A DNA stretch of 64,000 nt from Hemicordylus capensis (GCF_027244095.1 NC_069657.1:430124063-430188062), one strand, 5' to 3'. Positions 1 to 10,940 are shown, numbered from the stretch's first letter. Numbers and translations: made by a program. Notes: generated from the letters alone by a model not told the origin.

Positions 1-116
1 AATTTACATAGCCATTTTTGAGCTGGAAGAGTCAGCCCAAGGTGACTTTCCCATTCAATATTCACATGACAAAATGGTCTGTGAAAGGGGCCCTTAAGGT
101 GTCATAAAATCGCTAG

Positions 117-412
117 CAACCTGGTCTTGTGTTAGCAAACATGACTTGTCTCCTTAGCTAAGCAGGGTCCACCCTGGTTGCATATGAATGGGAGACTACA
201 TGTGTGAGCACTGTGAGATATTCCCCTCAGGGGATGGAGCTGCTCTGGGAAGAGCATTTAGGTTCCAAGTTCCCACCCTGGTTTCTCTAAGATATGGCTG
301 AGAGAGAGTCCTGCCTGCAACCTTGGAGAAGCCACTGCTAGTCTGTGTAGGCAATACGGAGCTAGATGGACCAATGATCTGAGTAAGTATATGGCAACTT
401 CCTATGTTCCTA
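117..412 (+). repeat. 5S rRNA-derived SINE (SINE3-like)
   Basis: The head (about 157-215) reads like the internal part of 5S rRNA: GCTAAGCAGGGTC, then CTGGTT and ATGGGAGAC. It continues into a body shared with several other copies (GAGAGTCCTGCCTGCAACC, then GAGCTAGATGGACCAATG) and ends with TTCCTATGTTCCTA. Related copies lie at about 5950-6040, 16441-16690, 23675-23990, 31470-31612 and 48650-48930. The 5S head is seen directly. Placement in the SINE3/AmnSINE-like group is inferred from the 5S head and was not checked against a library. Confidence 0.7.
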
Positions 413-502
413 ACCCAATCTGAAAAATGCTTACCTCCATATGAAGGTGTCTCATCTTGAATCTAGTCATCACTGGTGCAGCAAGGTGAGCATGGTCTAC
501 AG

Positions 503-646
503 GAGCCGAGGTCCCCAGACTTGGGTCCACAGTGTGGTTGACTACAAACTGCGGCTCCCACAATCCTCTTCCACAAGGGCTTCTGCCCTTGTGGCAGAGC
601 ATGGTGGGAGGTGTAGTCCAGCCATGTCTTTGAGAACCCCTGGTTT
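503..646. repeat. Short palindromic MITE
   Basis: An imperfect palindrome. The left end reads GAGGTCCCCAGACTTGGG and the right end reads TTTGAGAACCCCTGG. The inner arms are GACTACAAACTGCGGCTCCC and GGGAGGTGTAGTCCAG. The same family recurs at 21868, 35452, 45300, 51846, 52540, 61595 and 61982, with a half copy near 42358. It is probably a hAT-type non-autonomous element, judged from structure only. Confidence 0.6.
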
Positions 647-1149
647 ATGCTGACAGGCAGCATGTCTCCAGGGTTTTCCCATCCTACTTGGAAATCCCAG
701 GAAATCCCACTGAGCAACAGCTCTTTCCCTAAGAAGTCCTCCTTTTCCATGTGACAGACGGACACCCAGTCCCTGGGACTTGAGCCAGCCATTGCACTAG
801 ACACCCAGCATCCTTGTCATCTGGTTCCACCTGCAGATTTACATCTCATGGATTCCAGCAGCAGGAGCAGAGCAAAGCATGTGCTTAAATCCTTTCAACT
901 GAAATTAGTCAGGCTTGGAAATGTTTAACTTTGGGTGCATCATATCCAGTCCTGACTTGCCTGCTAGGCAAACAAGGCAGCTGCCTAGGACACCAGCCTG
1001 TGGGGGGTGCTGTTGAACCCAACATTCCCCCCCCCCCGGCCCCTTCACTCACTCAGGTGGACACTTTCAGTCATCTGAGTGGGCGGTCTAGCAGGAGGGC
1101 AGTTCCCGTCGCCTGCCTGGCCACCCACTTGCTCTCCTTGACCCCAGCT

Positions 1150-1400
1150 AACTGAGTGAAGAGGCGCCTTTTAAAAGTGGAGAATAGTTTTATTTAGCAG
1201 GGGGAGAGCAACTGGCTCTATCCATCCCCAGCACAGCATCCCTCCTGTGGCTGTTGCTGGTGTCTATCTTATGTCTCTTTCTTTTTTTTAGATTGTGAGC
1301 CCTTCGGGGACAGGGAGCCATTTAATTTTATTTAATTATTTGTATCTATGTAAACTGCTTTGGGAACTTTTGCTGAGAAGCGGTATATAAATATTTGTCG
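1150..1400 (+). repeat. Roughly 250-bp squamate-type repeat (LINE-derived, L2/CR1-like tail)
   Basis: It contains AGATTGTGAGCCCTTCGGGG and ends with AAGCGGTATATAAAT, a recurrent arrangement in this window. Other copies are at about 9575-9842, 15400-15660 (minus), 22795-22985 (minus), 35690-35960 (minus), 41310-41560, 48182-48310, 52594-52852 (minus) and 56640-56940. Its start is marked by a segment like AAAGAGGCACCTTTTAAA. The family name is not certain. Confidence 0.6.
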
Positions 1401-2079
1401 TATCCATATTCGTATTCCTTGCCCACTCACAGATGCTGATTCGCCCCCAGCCCACCCCCCCAGGGATGGCCCTGCCCACTCCACTTGCACCACTTTCTCC
1501 CACCACTCCTGCTGTGGCTGCGGCACATTATAATCACGTTGATGTATCACGCAGCAATGTCATTATAATGCACCATGGAAGGAGCAGTGGGAGAAAGCGG
1601 TTAGCTCTGAAGGCGCTGCTGCCAGAGTGGTCAAGGAGAGTGAGTGGGTGGCCAGGCAGGCAACAGGGACTGCTCACTTGCCTTCCTACTCAGACAACGG
1701 GAGGCACCTGCCGCACGGGCAGGTGGGAGCACGCCCGGCCCCATTGTCCAAGTCAGCGAGTGCCTGTGCTGGTGAAGGGAGCAGCATGTGGGTTCCCATG
1801 CAGGTAAAGGGGGTGGAGATGCCAAAGCCAGGTTTTGCCTTGGGCATCAGGACCCCTTAGACTGGCCCTGATCATATCCAGCCATTTTATTTATTTATTT
1901 AACCATCATATTTATATACTACCCTAGGCGGTGTACATGATTTAAAATGTCACAAATATCATACAGGATAAAATGATTAAATTTCATTTTGGAATCCTTC
2001 TTCTTAAATTTTGAAGTTACAGATGAATTCGAACTCTGGAAACACATTCTGCTTTAAAAAAATAAGAGCACATGAAGCA

Positions 2080-2405
2080 AGGGCGGCCCTTCCATGAGGC
2101 AAAGTGAGGCAGTTGCCTCAGGGGGCAGATTGTTGGGGTGCCAGCAGGGTGGCATGATGCACCCTGCCATCACCAGCAGAGCAGCTCTTTGGGGCAGAGC
2201 TGATGCTTGCAACTTTGCAAGGAGCACCTCCCCTCTCGTTCCTTGCAAAGCTTGCAAGAAGCATGAGGAAAGGAATAGAGGCTGCTAGCAACTTCCCCTC
2301 CCCTCCGTCGCCCATGCACTTTCAAAGCTAGTTTTGAAAGGGGGCTAGTCCCCACCAGGGGCATGGGGCAAGGTGAGATTTTATGCCTTGCCTCAGGAGC
2401 CACAA
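2080..2405 (+). repeat. Probable hAT-like MITE
   Basis: It begins GGGCGGCCCTTCCATGAGGC and ends near ATGCCTTGCCTCAGGAGCC. GGCAAAG/GCCTTGCC-type ends of this kind are typical of non-autonomous hAT elements in reptile genomes. An L1 fragment inserted at its right edge. The exact ends are not established. Confidence 0.4.
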
Positions 2406-2421
2406 CTCCTTGGGGTACCCC

Positions 2422-2796
2422 AGATTGGCTGATAAAAACTTTGGAATATGCAGAGATGGCAAAACTTACAACATTGATAAGAGATCAAAGCTTAGAACGT
2501 TTCAAGGAAGATTGGAGACCTTTTTTGTTGTATTTAAAGAATTATTTTCCTACTATTGATCTTACAGCAGGATTTGAAATTTGAAATGCAGGTTGGGTAG
2601 ATTAATGGTTCTTTTTTTAAAATTTTAAAGGTTTAAATTTGTGTTTTTTATTAATATTATAATAAGGTTAAACTTTATAGTTGTTATTTCACGAAGGGAG
2701 ATGCGTGGGAAGTCCAATTGTGTTTATTATGATTGTTAATGGTTATTATTGTTAAAAATTAATAAAAATTGAATTTGGAAGAAAGAAAGAAAGAAA
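2422..2796 (+). mobile_element. 5'-truncated L1 LINE, 3' end
   Basis: An 18-bp direct repeat (AACTCCTTGGGGTACCCC) flanks the insertion at 2404-2421 and 2797-2814. Inside is the last part of L1 ORF2: the plus-strand frame gives EYAEMAKLTTLIRD and FKEDWRPFLLYLK up to the stop near 2582. A 3' UTR and an A-rich GAAA-repeat tail follow. The length fits heavy 5' truncation by target-primed reverse transcription. The perfect target-site duplication suggests a fairly recent insertion. Confidence 0.85.
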
Positions 2797-2814
2797 AACT
2801 CCTTGGGGTACCCC

Positions 2815-4087
2815 TGATGTGAAGAGTGCATTTTCCTCACCACTGAGTGCCAGATCTGTGCAGAACTTCTAGATCAGAGGGTATGGCTGCAAACATCCTC
2901 CAAATAAGTACTTGCCCTTATCATGTCTGGACTCTGTGGTTTTCTCTGTTATCATCCATCAGTACATATAAAGAGCATTTGTCTGTGGGCTTGCTTCTGT
3001 CTGTTGGTGATGGGCTAGGGTGGAGAAGAGAACTAGTTTAAACTCCATCAAAATCAACAGGATTTACTCAGAAGAAAGTACTTTAGGATGTGAGTGTTAA
3101 AGCAAAACATTCTGTTACCATATCTATCCGAATAGAAGGGAACTTTGAGACAATGCCTTAAAAGTCAGAGGTTAAATACAGATAGAGGTTCAATACTGTA
3201 TTCTCCCAAAAGAAAGAGGACTCTGAATCCAAGCTGACCCCTGCCCACCCCCCGACTATTTAACAGGGAAGAACTGGAGAAAACCTTCATATTGGATTTG
3301 AGTAAATACATTATTTTGCTTTTAGAAGTCAAAGATTTGGATCAAAGCTCACCCCCTGAAAGGCAAGTTGCCCTTTCTGTGCCCCCAATATATTTTTTCC
3401 CCTGATGCCATGACTGCCTCCCATTTGAGAAATTAAGATCTGCTTAGGAAAAATTGTATGCCATAATTCTGCAAAACATATATTAGAAGACAGCCATTTT
3501 TCCTAATTCTAATAATTCCTAAAACTTCCTTTTGTGATAACTCACTCATTAGGTTGTACGTAAATAATTGCCAGCATCAATACAATAAAAATATTGAGCC
3601 TGCCTACTTTCTTTTTAAAGAAAGTAAAAACATCTTCCTCTAACGTATCCCTCTCCTTGTTGACTCACATATTGCACAATCTTAGGCAGGTGTTTCCATG
3701 AGTGCAAGTGCACAGATACTTAAGGCTGTATGCTAGCGCATTACAACTTACATTGGCTTACATTAATGAGCACCAGCCAAGAGCCTATCTGCGCTGTGTG
3801 TGTGGAGCCAGGGCTGACCCTTGAGGGTTTTTGTTTTTTGTTTTGCCCTAGGCAAACTTTGATGTGGGGCCGCCTCCTCTGTAGCCGAGGATCAAGAAGT
3901 CCCAGCTTTAATTTGAGCCATGAGGGCTGCTTATTCACCAGTCGAATGACCAGCCTGTGCAGATCACCAGTCAATGACTAGCCTGCACAGGTTTGGGGAT
4001 ACAGTGGGAGAAGGAAAAGAGCTGAGGAACTGAGGGTCTGCTCAATACCCTCCTTTCCTCTATGGCCACCGCCTCCCTCCCCTCAGC
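2815..4087. other. Gene-free stretch
   Basis: No coding exon is recognisable. At 3110-3345 there is a fragment with ATCTATCCGAATAGAAGG and AAATACAG, resembling old DNA-transposon ends that also appear near 38300-38480. The rest shows nothing I can assign. Confidence 0.5.
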
Positions 4088-4095
4088 AGTGAAGC

Positions 4096-4530
4096 CGGGG
4101 GCATAACTATAATAGGGCAAGGGGAGGCAGTTGTCTGGGGCCCCACTGACTGGGGGTGGGGGCAGAGGCAAGTCACATGACTGACTCCTCCAGCCGCACA
4201 ACCTCCCAGGCTTCCTTCAGTTGTATTCATCCTCCGAAATTGATGTGAGTGTTAAGACCGGGAGCTACCAGAACAGCATGCCTTTCTCTAGTACCATTAA
4301 ATGACTTGCATCGTCCAGTTTACAAAACCTTTAAACAAATAATTTAGGATTATGTTCTATTGTGGCACATAGGGGAGGGGGAGGTGGGGAGAGAGAGAGA
4401 TTTTACTATGCTTTTTGTTACCACTCTTCAGCCTCATTTAAGATTTCTTTACTTCATGAGCTGAGCTTCAGTGAGGGGGGGCATTTTAAAATCTTGTCAC
4501 TGGGCCCACTCCAACCTTGCTACGCCCTTG
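4096..4530 (-). mobile_element. hAT-like MITE with 8-bp target duplication
   Basis: It is flanked by a perfect 8-bp duplication AGTGAAGC (4088-4095 and 4531-4538). The ends are inverted: CGGGGGCATAACTATAA on the left, and CAAGGGCGTAGCAAGG read inward from the right. A second copy in the opposite orientation lies at 57134-57540. The 8-bp duplication and short C(A/G)GGG ends are hallmarks of hAT elements. There is no coding capacity. Confidence 0.85.
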
Positions 4531-4737
4531 AGTGAAGCCCTGTGATTCTCAGAGCCAACAAAACTCTCTGTTTCCCGGAGAGGCAAGTTTTAACAGAGCT
4601 GCAAGGATCTTCCCTCCACAACCACTCAAGCCAACCATTGTGTGCACTGCTTGCTTCCTGTTTGAGATCTAGGCACCTGAGAAACCAGGATGGAGGTTTC
4701 TGCCTGAGCAGCTGCAGTAGTGAGATAGTAGAGTGAG

Positions 4738-5010
4738 GCATAAGAACATAAGAACAGCCCTGCTGGATCAGGCACATCTAGTCCAGCATCCTGTTTCACA
4801 CAGTGGCCCACCAGATGCCCCTGGGGAGCGGACAGGCAAGAGGTATGTGCATGCCCTCTCTCCTGCTGTTGCTCCCCTGCAACTGGTATTGAGAGGCATC
4901 GTGCCTCTGAGGCTGGAGATGGCCCACAGCCACCAGACTAGCTGCCATTGATAGACTTGTCCACCATGAATCTGTCTAAGCCCCTTTTAAAGCCATCCAA
5001 TCCCTCCATA
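4738..5010 (-). mobile_element. CR1-clade LINE, 3' end fragment
   Basis: It starts with CATAAGAACATAAGAACAGC, the complement of the CR1 3' terminus seen across the window. It then matches the 3' UTR text CACAGTGGCCCACCAGATGC and the end of the ORF (ccccttttaaagccatcca). It is strongly 5'-truncated. Confidence 0.8.
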
Positions 5011-5944
5011 TTTCAGGGAAGGGGTGGGGACTGGAGGGAGGAGGAAAGCAAGTGAGAGACCATCTAGGAGCCGGGCAATGTCCACTTGACTTCCATCCAG
5101 GGAGCTGCAGTGCCTCCACCAAGAACGGTCTAGTGCCTAGGCAAGTGCCTAAGTTGGCCAGTGGATGGGACAACCCTGCTACTGAGCTATATGGCAATGC
5201 AGTTACAACCTACTCCCCTGGGAGTAGGTCACAACTGCACTGAAGTGTAATTTAGTAATCCCAGAGCAGCCCCCACCTCCACACACAACGCAGATGGGTT
5301 GATGTCTGGTGCGGTGGACACAGCGAGTGCATCTCTCTCTTTGATGGGTGGCTTGCTGTGCAAAATCGTTTCCAATGGAAGCCACTGGTTTCCAATGGAA
5401 GTTGTGTTTTCAAAGTGCAGGTGCACAACTTTAAGTATTTGCACAGCACTTCTTTAGACACCCACAGCTGTGTGGACTGATTAGAAACACTGGCATACGA
5501 CTACGGAGCGTGTCAGCCATTCTGTTCCTATCACTGTAGTGCTGTATTTTGAGTCCAACAGTACAGTGGCAAAGGTTTGCTGGCACAAAGCAGATTTCAT
5601 GAAAAGGCCTTTGTGCATTATCTTCATTTATTAGACTCAGCTGTGAAATCAAGCCCAGAAGCTTGCATAAAATATTTATACCAACCAGATGATCTGGGAA
5701 GGAAGAACAGCTTGGAGGAACAAGAATAGCACGTACAGGCTGCAGTCCTACGCATACACCTGAGAGCGAATCCTGTTGAACTAGACAAAAGTTGACTTAA
5801 CCCAAAGGGAGTTCGCAGTCGGTTCCAAGTAAATATGCATAAGATTCAGCTGCTCAGCTTCAGTCCTTGGCATCCCTACCTGGAGTAAATCCCATGAAAC
5901 TCAGTGGGACTGGCTTCTAACAGAATCACAGCCTCCAACATTTC

Positions 5945-6056
5945 AAAAATGTCCAAATCCAAACCAGGGAGGACCCTGATTAGCAAAGGGGACAATTTAT
6001 GCTCACTACAAGGAGACTAGCTCTCCTCCCTTGTAGCTTCCCAATACAAAGGGTGA
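5945..6056 (-). repeat. 5S-derived SINE head fragment
   Basis: Read on the minus strand it contains the 5S-like sequence found at 150-215 (complement of accctgattagcaaagggg). The body is missing because CR1 sequence follows directly at 6060. Confidence 0.55.
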
Positions 6057-6059
6057 AAT

Positions 6060-6168
6060 CTTGCGGCCCAGCCTGAGGCATCTGTGGGCCATTGTGGGAA
6101 ACAGGATGCTGGACTAGATAGGCCTCTTGGGCCCGATTCAGCAGGGCTGTTCTTATGTACTCCTCAAT
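6060..6168 (+). mobile_element. CR1-clade LINE, 3' terminus
   Basis: It contains GGAAACAGGATGCTGGACTA and ends in CAGGGCTGTTCTTATGTAC. Only the last roughly 110 bp of the element are present. Confidence 0.75.
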
Positions 6169-6259
6169 ACACATTGCCCAAGATTCTATTCTATTTCCTA
6201 TGCTCATGGGAACCTGCACAAGAAGTTTGTACTTATTGTGCCACCATAGTCATAGCCGT

Positions 6260-6480
6260 GCTAATTGTGAGGTCCTTCTCACGGCCTCCACCACCAACAG
6301 AGGTATAGTTGGTGAGGATGAGAGAGAAAGCCTTTTCGGTCGTAGCATCAAATGATGGACTAGCCCTGTCTCAAGGGAGGTGTATCTGGTTCCTTCAATA
6401 CTTTCTTCGAAGCACACATTGGAAACTATTTATTTCAGAGAGCAGATTTTAAGGCCTCTTTTTGTTGGTACTGTTATTGT
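6260..6480 (+). mobile_element. L2-like LINE, ORF2 C-terminal fragment
   Basis: The plus-strand frame contains a degraded ERAFSVVAS-type block, the C-terminal motif of L2-group LINEs, followed by W.LQYFLRSTHW. It is short and decayed. Confidence 0.45.
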
Positions 6481-6499
6481 CCTACTGTTTTTTAAAAGC

Positions 6500-7300
6500 A
6501 TTGATGGTGGTTTATTGTCTTTTTCCCCTCCACTTTATTATTACTAGTTTTCTGCATATCAATATGACTTCCAGTTCATCTTTCAACATAGTTATACTAC
6601 AACATCCATATTTGCTCTCATGTAAATATTTTCTTCGTATTTATATATCTAGTTATTATGTCCTAGTCCTTGTTTTCATCACCATAGTAATCTATTAGTT
6701 TCATTACTATAACAAATTCCCCAACTGTTATTTTTACATTTCAACCCCGTTAATAAATCCAAGTTCACATTGTTTTTCATATACCACAAAAAGGGTTTCC
6801 AATCTTCTACAAAGTTTTCTATATGACTATCTCTTACTAATACAGTAAGATTTGCCATTTCTGCATATTCATATGCCTTCATCAGCCATTCTTCTCTGGA
6901 ATTTACGCAGATCTCCATTTCTGAGCAAGAACCATTCTAGCCGCCGTCATAAAATATAGAAATACATTTCTATTTTCTTTTGAGATTTCTTCATTAATTA
7001 TGCCCAACAGAAAGGATTCAGGTCTCTTATGAAATATACATTTAAAAATCTTTTTAAGTTCATCATAAATCATATCCCAAAACCTCTTTACCTCTCTGTA
7101 GGACCACTACATGTGGTAAAAGGACCCCTCGCTATCTTTACATCTCCAACACTTATTAGATACATTTTTATACATTAAAGCTAGTTTCTTAGGTGTTAAG
7201 TACCACCTGTATATCATTTTTATAAAATTTTCTTTTAGATTATAACACACTTTAAATTTAAGATCTTTCTTCCATAGCTTCTCCCAGGCCTCTAAGTTGA
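6500..7300 (-). mobile_element. L1 LINE fragment, ORF2 C-terminus and 3' UTR
   Basis: The minus-strand frame at 6679-6918 reads EEWLMKAYEYAEMANLTVLV then FVEDWKPFLWYMKNN, matching the same part of the L1 at 2422-2582 but diverged. Upstream on the minus strand (6920-7290) there is more decayed ORF2 sequence, with the complement of ccactacatgtggtaaaag, typical of the L1 C-terminal region. The outer limits are approximate. Confidence 0.75.
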
Positions 7301-7512
7301 TGTTATTGTATCAACTAAGTTGGTTTTTCGTCTTTTTAATTAATACATTATTGTTTTGCTTTAAACCTTGGGTTCTTCCAGACAGCAGTAAATTCCACTG
7401 CTCCTGCACAGTTTCAAGTGTGAGTTTACTCACTTTCCACACACTTAACAAAATCCTTTGCAGTGCAAATGCTTGCTCTGATCAGACATAGAACCAGGTA
7501 CTTGCATGGCTT

Positions 7513-7690
7513 AGGACATAAGAACAGCCCTGCTGGATCAAGCCCAAGGCCTATCTAGTCCAGCATCCTGTTTCACACAGTGGCCCACCAGATGCCTCTG
7601 GGAAGCCCACAGCCCACCCCTGTGTTTCTGCAGCTCCACCTGGTGATAAGTTCTCCACACATCTCTAAGAAAACGTATTATCTCATCACT
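7513..7690 (-). mobile_element. CR1-clade LINE, 3' end fragment
   Basis: It begins with ACATAAGAACAGCCCTGCTG on the plus strand, the complement of the CR1 3' terminus, followed by CACAGTGGCCCACCAGATGC. Heavily 5'-truncated. Confidence 0.8.
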
Positions 7691-7751
7691 CCTGAGAATT
7701 AGCAAGAAGAGTCAGTCAATCAGCAGCGGAAGAATATAATGTTCCAATGAA

Positions 7752-8210
7752 CTAACAATGTTCTAATTGATGACTGAACTGACAAAAGATTTCAGGGGGC
7801 AGACATTCAGAGAACTCAGGGCGGTGGTGTAGGGAAATCCCTGGTGGGTCTTCAGCTCGGACTATGTTGAGTAGATTGTCCCATAATCGACTCATTCCTG
7901 AGTAATCCCATTGACTTGTGCTGGAGTTGTCTGAGGTCAGTGCTTTAAGGCTGATTTTTTTTCCAAAGTAGTGCCTTGGTTCATGCATAATCTGTGTATA
8001 GAGAAGCCTGCTTAACAGCTCCTTCTTTAACTCCGTTTTTATATAATCAGCCATAGGCTTGCACTCTTGGCTAGGAGCAGTTCTGTGGAATTTGGGAGCA
8101 TTCATGCAGCCCCGGGCATTGGCGCTCCACACAGAAATCCTGTTATTTGTTAACAGGATTAGTGTAAGGAATGCCGAGGCAACCACACCGAATATTCCTT
8201 TGCAAACCAC
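7752..8210 (-). CDS. Unrecognised 152-residue open frame, possibly secreted
   Basis: I do not recognise this protein. What is visible: a basic N-terminus, a hydrophobic run at about residues 6-20 (GIFGVVASAFLTLILL), then small residues around SANA at 29-32. That would suit a signal peptide cleaved near residue 30-32. The rest is polar with five further cysteines (35, 50, 136, 143, 152), one N-glycosylation sequon (NSS, 95-97) and an amphipathic stretch YIKTELKKELLSRLL. It is one of the longest frames outside identified repeats in the left half of the window and is followed by a stop and a CR1 fragment. The upstream side shows no clear promoter, and an exon boundary near 8215 cannot be excluded. 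It could be a small lineage-specific secreted gene, one exon of a larger gene, or a chance frame. The codons are not obviously repeat-derived. Confidence 0.3.
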   Translation of the reverse strand: MVCKGIFGVVASAFLTLILLTNNRISVWSANARGCMNAPKFHRTAPSQECKPMADYIKTELKKELLSRLLYTQIMHEPRHYFGKKISLKALTSDNSSTSQWDYSGMSRLWDNLLNIVRAEDPPGISLHHRPEFSECLPPEIFCQFSHQLEHC

Positions 8211-8750
8211 ATTTCAAGACAAACAGGCTAATCTGGTCTCATTTGCTCCCTTCCTTCAGTTGCTTTGATGCAAGATTCATTTTCCTGACTTGTTTTCTAA
8301 GAGACTTGCTAGGATTATGCAGAATCAAAATAAAGGTGGTTGGTTGTGTTTTTGTTTTTTTAAGTAATGCAGATTTTTCTAAACTCCAGTCTTTTGGATG
8401 TACTGTACATATGAGTTTTGCACAGATCCATATCTAGATTGCCTTAGCAAAGTTCTTCCTTTTGACCAACCTGGTATCATGGCTGAATTCAAGTAGCCAG
8501 TTCCCCCCTCCCCCCCACCTCAGCATGCAGAAGTCCAGAAGAATGTAGTCACATTTTCAAGACCCATTGGCTGACACACAGAGCCAGGCAGCAGCCATGT
8601 AAGGGGAGAACAGCCTAACAGAACTTCCTAACTAACTGCTCCAGTGCAGCAGGAAAGTGACAATTTTTGATGCCCTCTGAGGAAGCCTTTTATAACACTC
8701 CCAGGTATGTCCAGGTAGAGGGGAATCAGCTCTTGAATGTTATAAAATGC

Positions 8751-9126
8751 TAGGCTTGCTCACACAACCATTAAGTGGGTAGGACAAGCATCCCACCTAC
8801 CTTTGGGAGTGGTGTGCACTCATGATTTTTGGATGTGTGCGAATAAAAAACAAGGTAGAAGGTGGGGAGTATGACCACCTGTTAAGCCTCGTTTGGGTAG
8901 GATGAAGCACCTTAATTTGCGAAGCCCTACCCAGATTCCATCCCCAGCTTCTGAATGAGGTAGGAGGGAAAACCATCCTCCCAACGGAGGCTTAGCAGAC
9001 AATCATGTTCCCCGCCTCCTATCTTGTTTTTTACTCACACATGACTGAATATCAAAAGTGTGTGCAGTTCCCAAAGTGGGGTAGAATGCTTGTCCTACCC
9101 ACTGAATGATCGTGTGAACAAGCCTA
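8751..9126. mobile_element. Long palindromic MITE (TTCACA-end family)
   Basis: The terminal inverted repeats are TAGGCTTGCTCACACAACCA on the left and the complement of GATCGTGTGAACAAGCCTA on the right. Just inside, AAGTGGGTAGGACAAGC pairs with GCTTGTCCTACCCACT. The middle has matching arms around ATGTGTGCGAATAAAAAAC and GTTTTTTACTCACACATG. There is no coding capacity. Relatives are at 22382, 31112, 37281 and 62373. Confidence 0.75.
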
Positions 9127-9574
9127 CTAATTACCAATCTATCAATTATCAAATGCGATCCACTTATCAAATAGTGGCCCACATGATACACAGCGCACCA
9201 TCACCAACTCTACCCTGGTGATCTTGTGGACTCAGAAGTAGAACTGTTGAGAACCAGTGGTTGTGCAAGCAGCTCTACCAGTTTTCCCCATTCACCACAA
9301 TGGGAAAACTGCAGTAACACTGCTTGCACAACTGCTGATTCTGAACAGCCCTGGGCAGAGCATTCTGGCAATGGTACACTGCGGATCATGTTGGTCACTG
9401 ATATTAAATATCACATTAAATATAAATATTTATCAGTTATTCAAGGAATACCTGGACAATATTCAACAACATTCAGTACTGCAAAACAGCATTCTGAGGA
9501 AAATATTTGGTGGGAGCAAATTAAGTTCATCTAAGTTCATACAGAACATATATTTGCTGACTTGGTAACCCCTG

Positions 9575-9842
9575 CTAACCCCCTGCTAACTTGCTAACCC
9601 CTGCTAACTTGGCAAAGAAACACCTTTTAAACGTGGTGATTCTCTTTATTTAGCAGGGAGAGAGTAACTGGACCTATCCACCCCCAGCACAGTACCTCCA
9701 GTGACTGTTGCTGGTGTGTATCTTATGTTTCTTTTAGATTGTGAGCCCTTTGGGGACAGGGATCCATCTTATTTATTTATTATTTCTCTATGTAAACCAC
9801 CCTGAACCATTTTTGGAAGGGTGCTATAGAAATCAAATTATT
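9575..9842 (+). repeat. Roughly 250-bp squamate-type repeat (LINE-derived)
   Basis: The same family as 1150-1400: AGATTGTGAGCCCTTTGGGG, then GTAAACCACCCTGAACCATT and GGGTGCTATAGAAATCAA. It ends in a short TTA microsatellite that borders the R4-like LINE. Confidence 0.65.
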
Positions 9843-9848
9843 ATTATT

Positions 9849-10797
9849 TCTTGTTTACACAGTCAGACAGGTGTTATTGACTGGTTTGTTTTATCCAGAC
9901 ATCGAGACCTTCCCAAGGACCTGGGATGCCAGAATTTTATTGTCAATGTTGTTGCGGTTATTATAGATATCGTCGCAGAATATAGGCTGTTCCCAGTAAA
10001 GCTGCTTTCTGTAATTGGCTGATGGTTATTTCTGTGGCCCCTATGGTGTTGAGGTGCTCTTCAAGGTCTTTTGGAACTGCACCCAGGGCACCAATTACCA
10101 CTGGGATTATTTTGGTCATTTTCTGCCACAGCCTTTCAATTTCAATTTGTAGATCTTTGTATTTCGTTACTTTTTCTATTTCTTTTTCTTCTATTCTGCT
10201 ATCCCCTGGTATTGCTATGTCGATTATTTTAACTTGTTTTTCTTTCTTCTCAACTACAGTTATATATTGTGTGGCAGATGTTTGTCTGTTTGTAGTTGGA
10301 AGTCTCATAATATTTTTACATCTTCATTTTCTTCAACTTTTTCAATTTTAGGGTCCCACCAATTTTTGGCTACAGGTAGCTTGTACTTTTTGCAGATGTT
10401 CCAGTGTATCATCCCTGCTACCTTGTCATGCCTTTGTTTGTAGTCAGTCTGTGCAATCTTTTTACAACAGCTGATTAGGTGGTCCACTGTTTCATCTGCT
10501 TCTTTACAAAGGCAGCACTTGCTGTTTGTTGTGGATTTTTCGACTTTGGCTCTTATTGCATTTGTTCTTAGTGCCTGTTCTTGTGCAGCCAGTATTAAAC
10601 CCTCTGTTTCTTTCTTCAAGTTGCCATTCTTAAGCCATTGCTAGGTCTTGGTGATGTCTGATTTTCCACTTATATTGTGCAAATATTGACCATGCAGGGG
10701 CTTATTTTTCCATTTTTCTGCTCGGTTCTTGACTTGTTCTTTCTTGTAGGCTTTCTTTCTTTCATTGGTGTTGAATAGTTTTGCGTTGTTGACCATT
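9849..10797 (-). mobile_element. R4/Dong-like LINE, 3' part with REL endonuclease
   Basis: On the minus strand, 10305-10619 encodes the end of a single-ORF LINE with a CCHC-type knuckle (CCLCKEADETVDHLISCC). The stretch at 9961-10308 continues with VKIIDIAIPGDSRIEEKE, EKVTKYKDLQIEIERLW, PVVIGALGAVPKDLE and ALLGTAYILRRYL. This order, zinc knuckle then a restriction-like endonuclease fold at the C-terminus, marks the R2/R4/Dong group rather than CR1 or L1. The two stretches lie in different frames, so the copy is damaged. It is 5'-truncated, lacking the RT domain. Both ends abut TAA/TTA repeats, in line with the TAA preference known for Dong-type elements. Confidence 0.75.
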
Positions 10798-10837
10798 TTA
10801 ATAATAATAATAATAATTATTATTATTATTATTATTT
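10797..10837. repeat. AAT/ATT trinucleotide repeat
   Basis: AATAATAAT units switch to ATTATTATT in the middle, making a self-complementary tract between two R4-like LINE copies. Confidence 0.9.
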
Positions 10838-10939
10838 CTTGTTTACACAGTCAGACAGGTGTTATTGACTGGTTTGTTTTATCCAACATCGAGTCCTTCC
10901 CAAGGACCTGGGGGCTGAATTTTATTGTCAGTTGTTATA

Positions 10940-10940
<1 letters not shown>
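10838..10940 (-). mobile_element. R4/Dong-like LINE, 3' end only (second copy)
   Basis: Its first 65 bp on the plus strand (TTCTTGTTTACACAGTCAG and on) repeat 9849-9915 almost exactly. It is truncated at a GAT repeat. Confidence 0.8.

Noticed and set aside
150-215. A functional 5S rRNA gene
   Set aside because: Only the internal part is 5S-like and it is followed by SINE sequence repeated elsewhere in the window.
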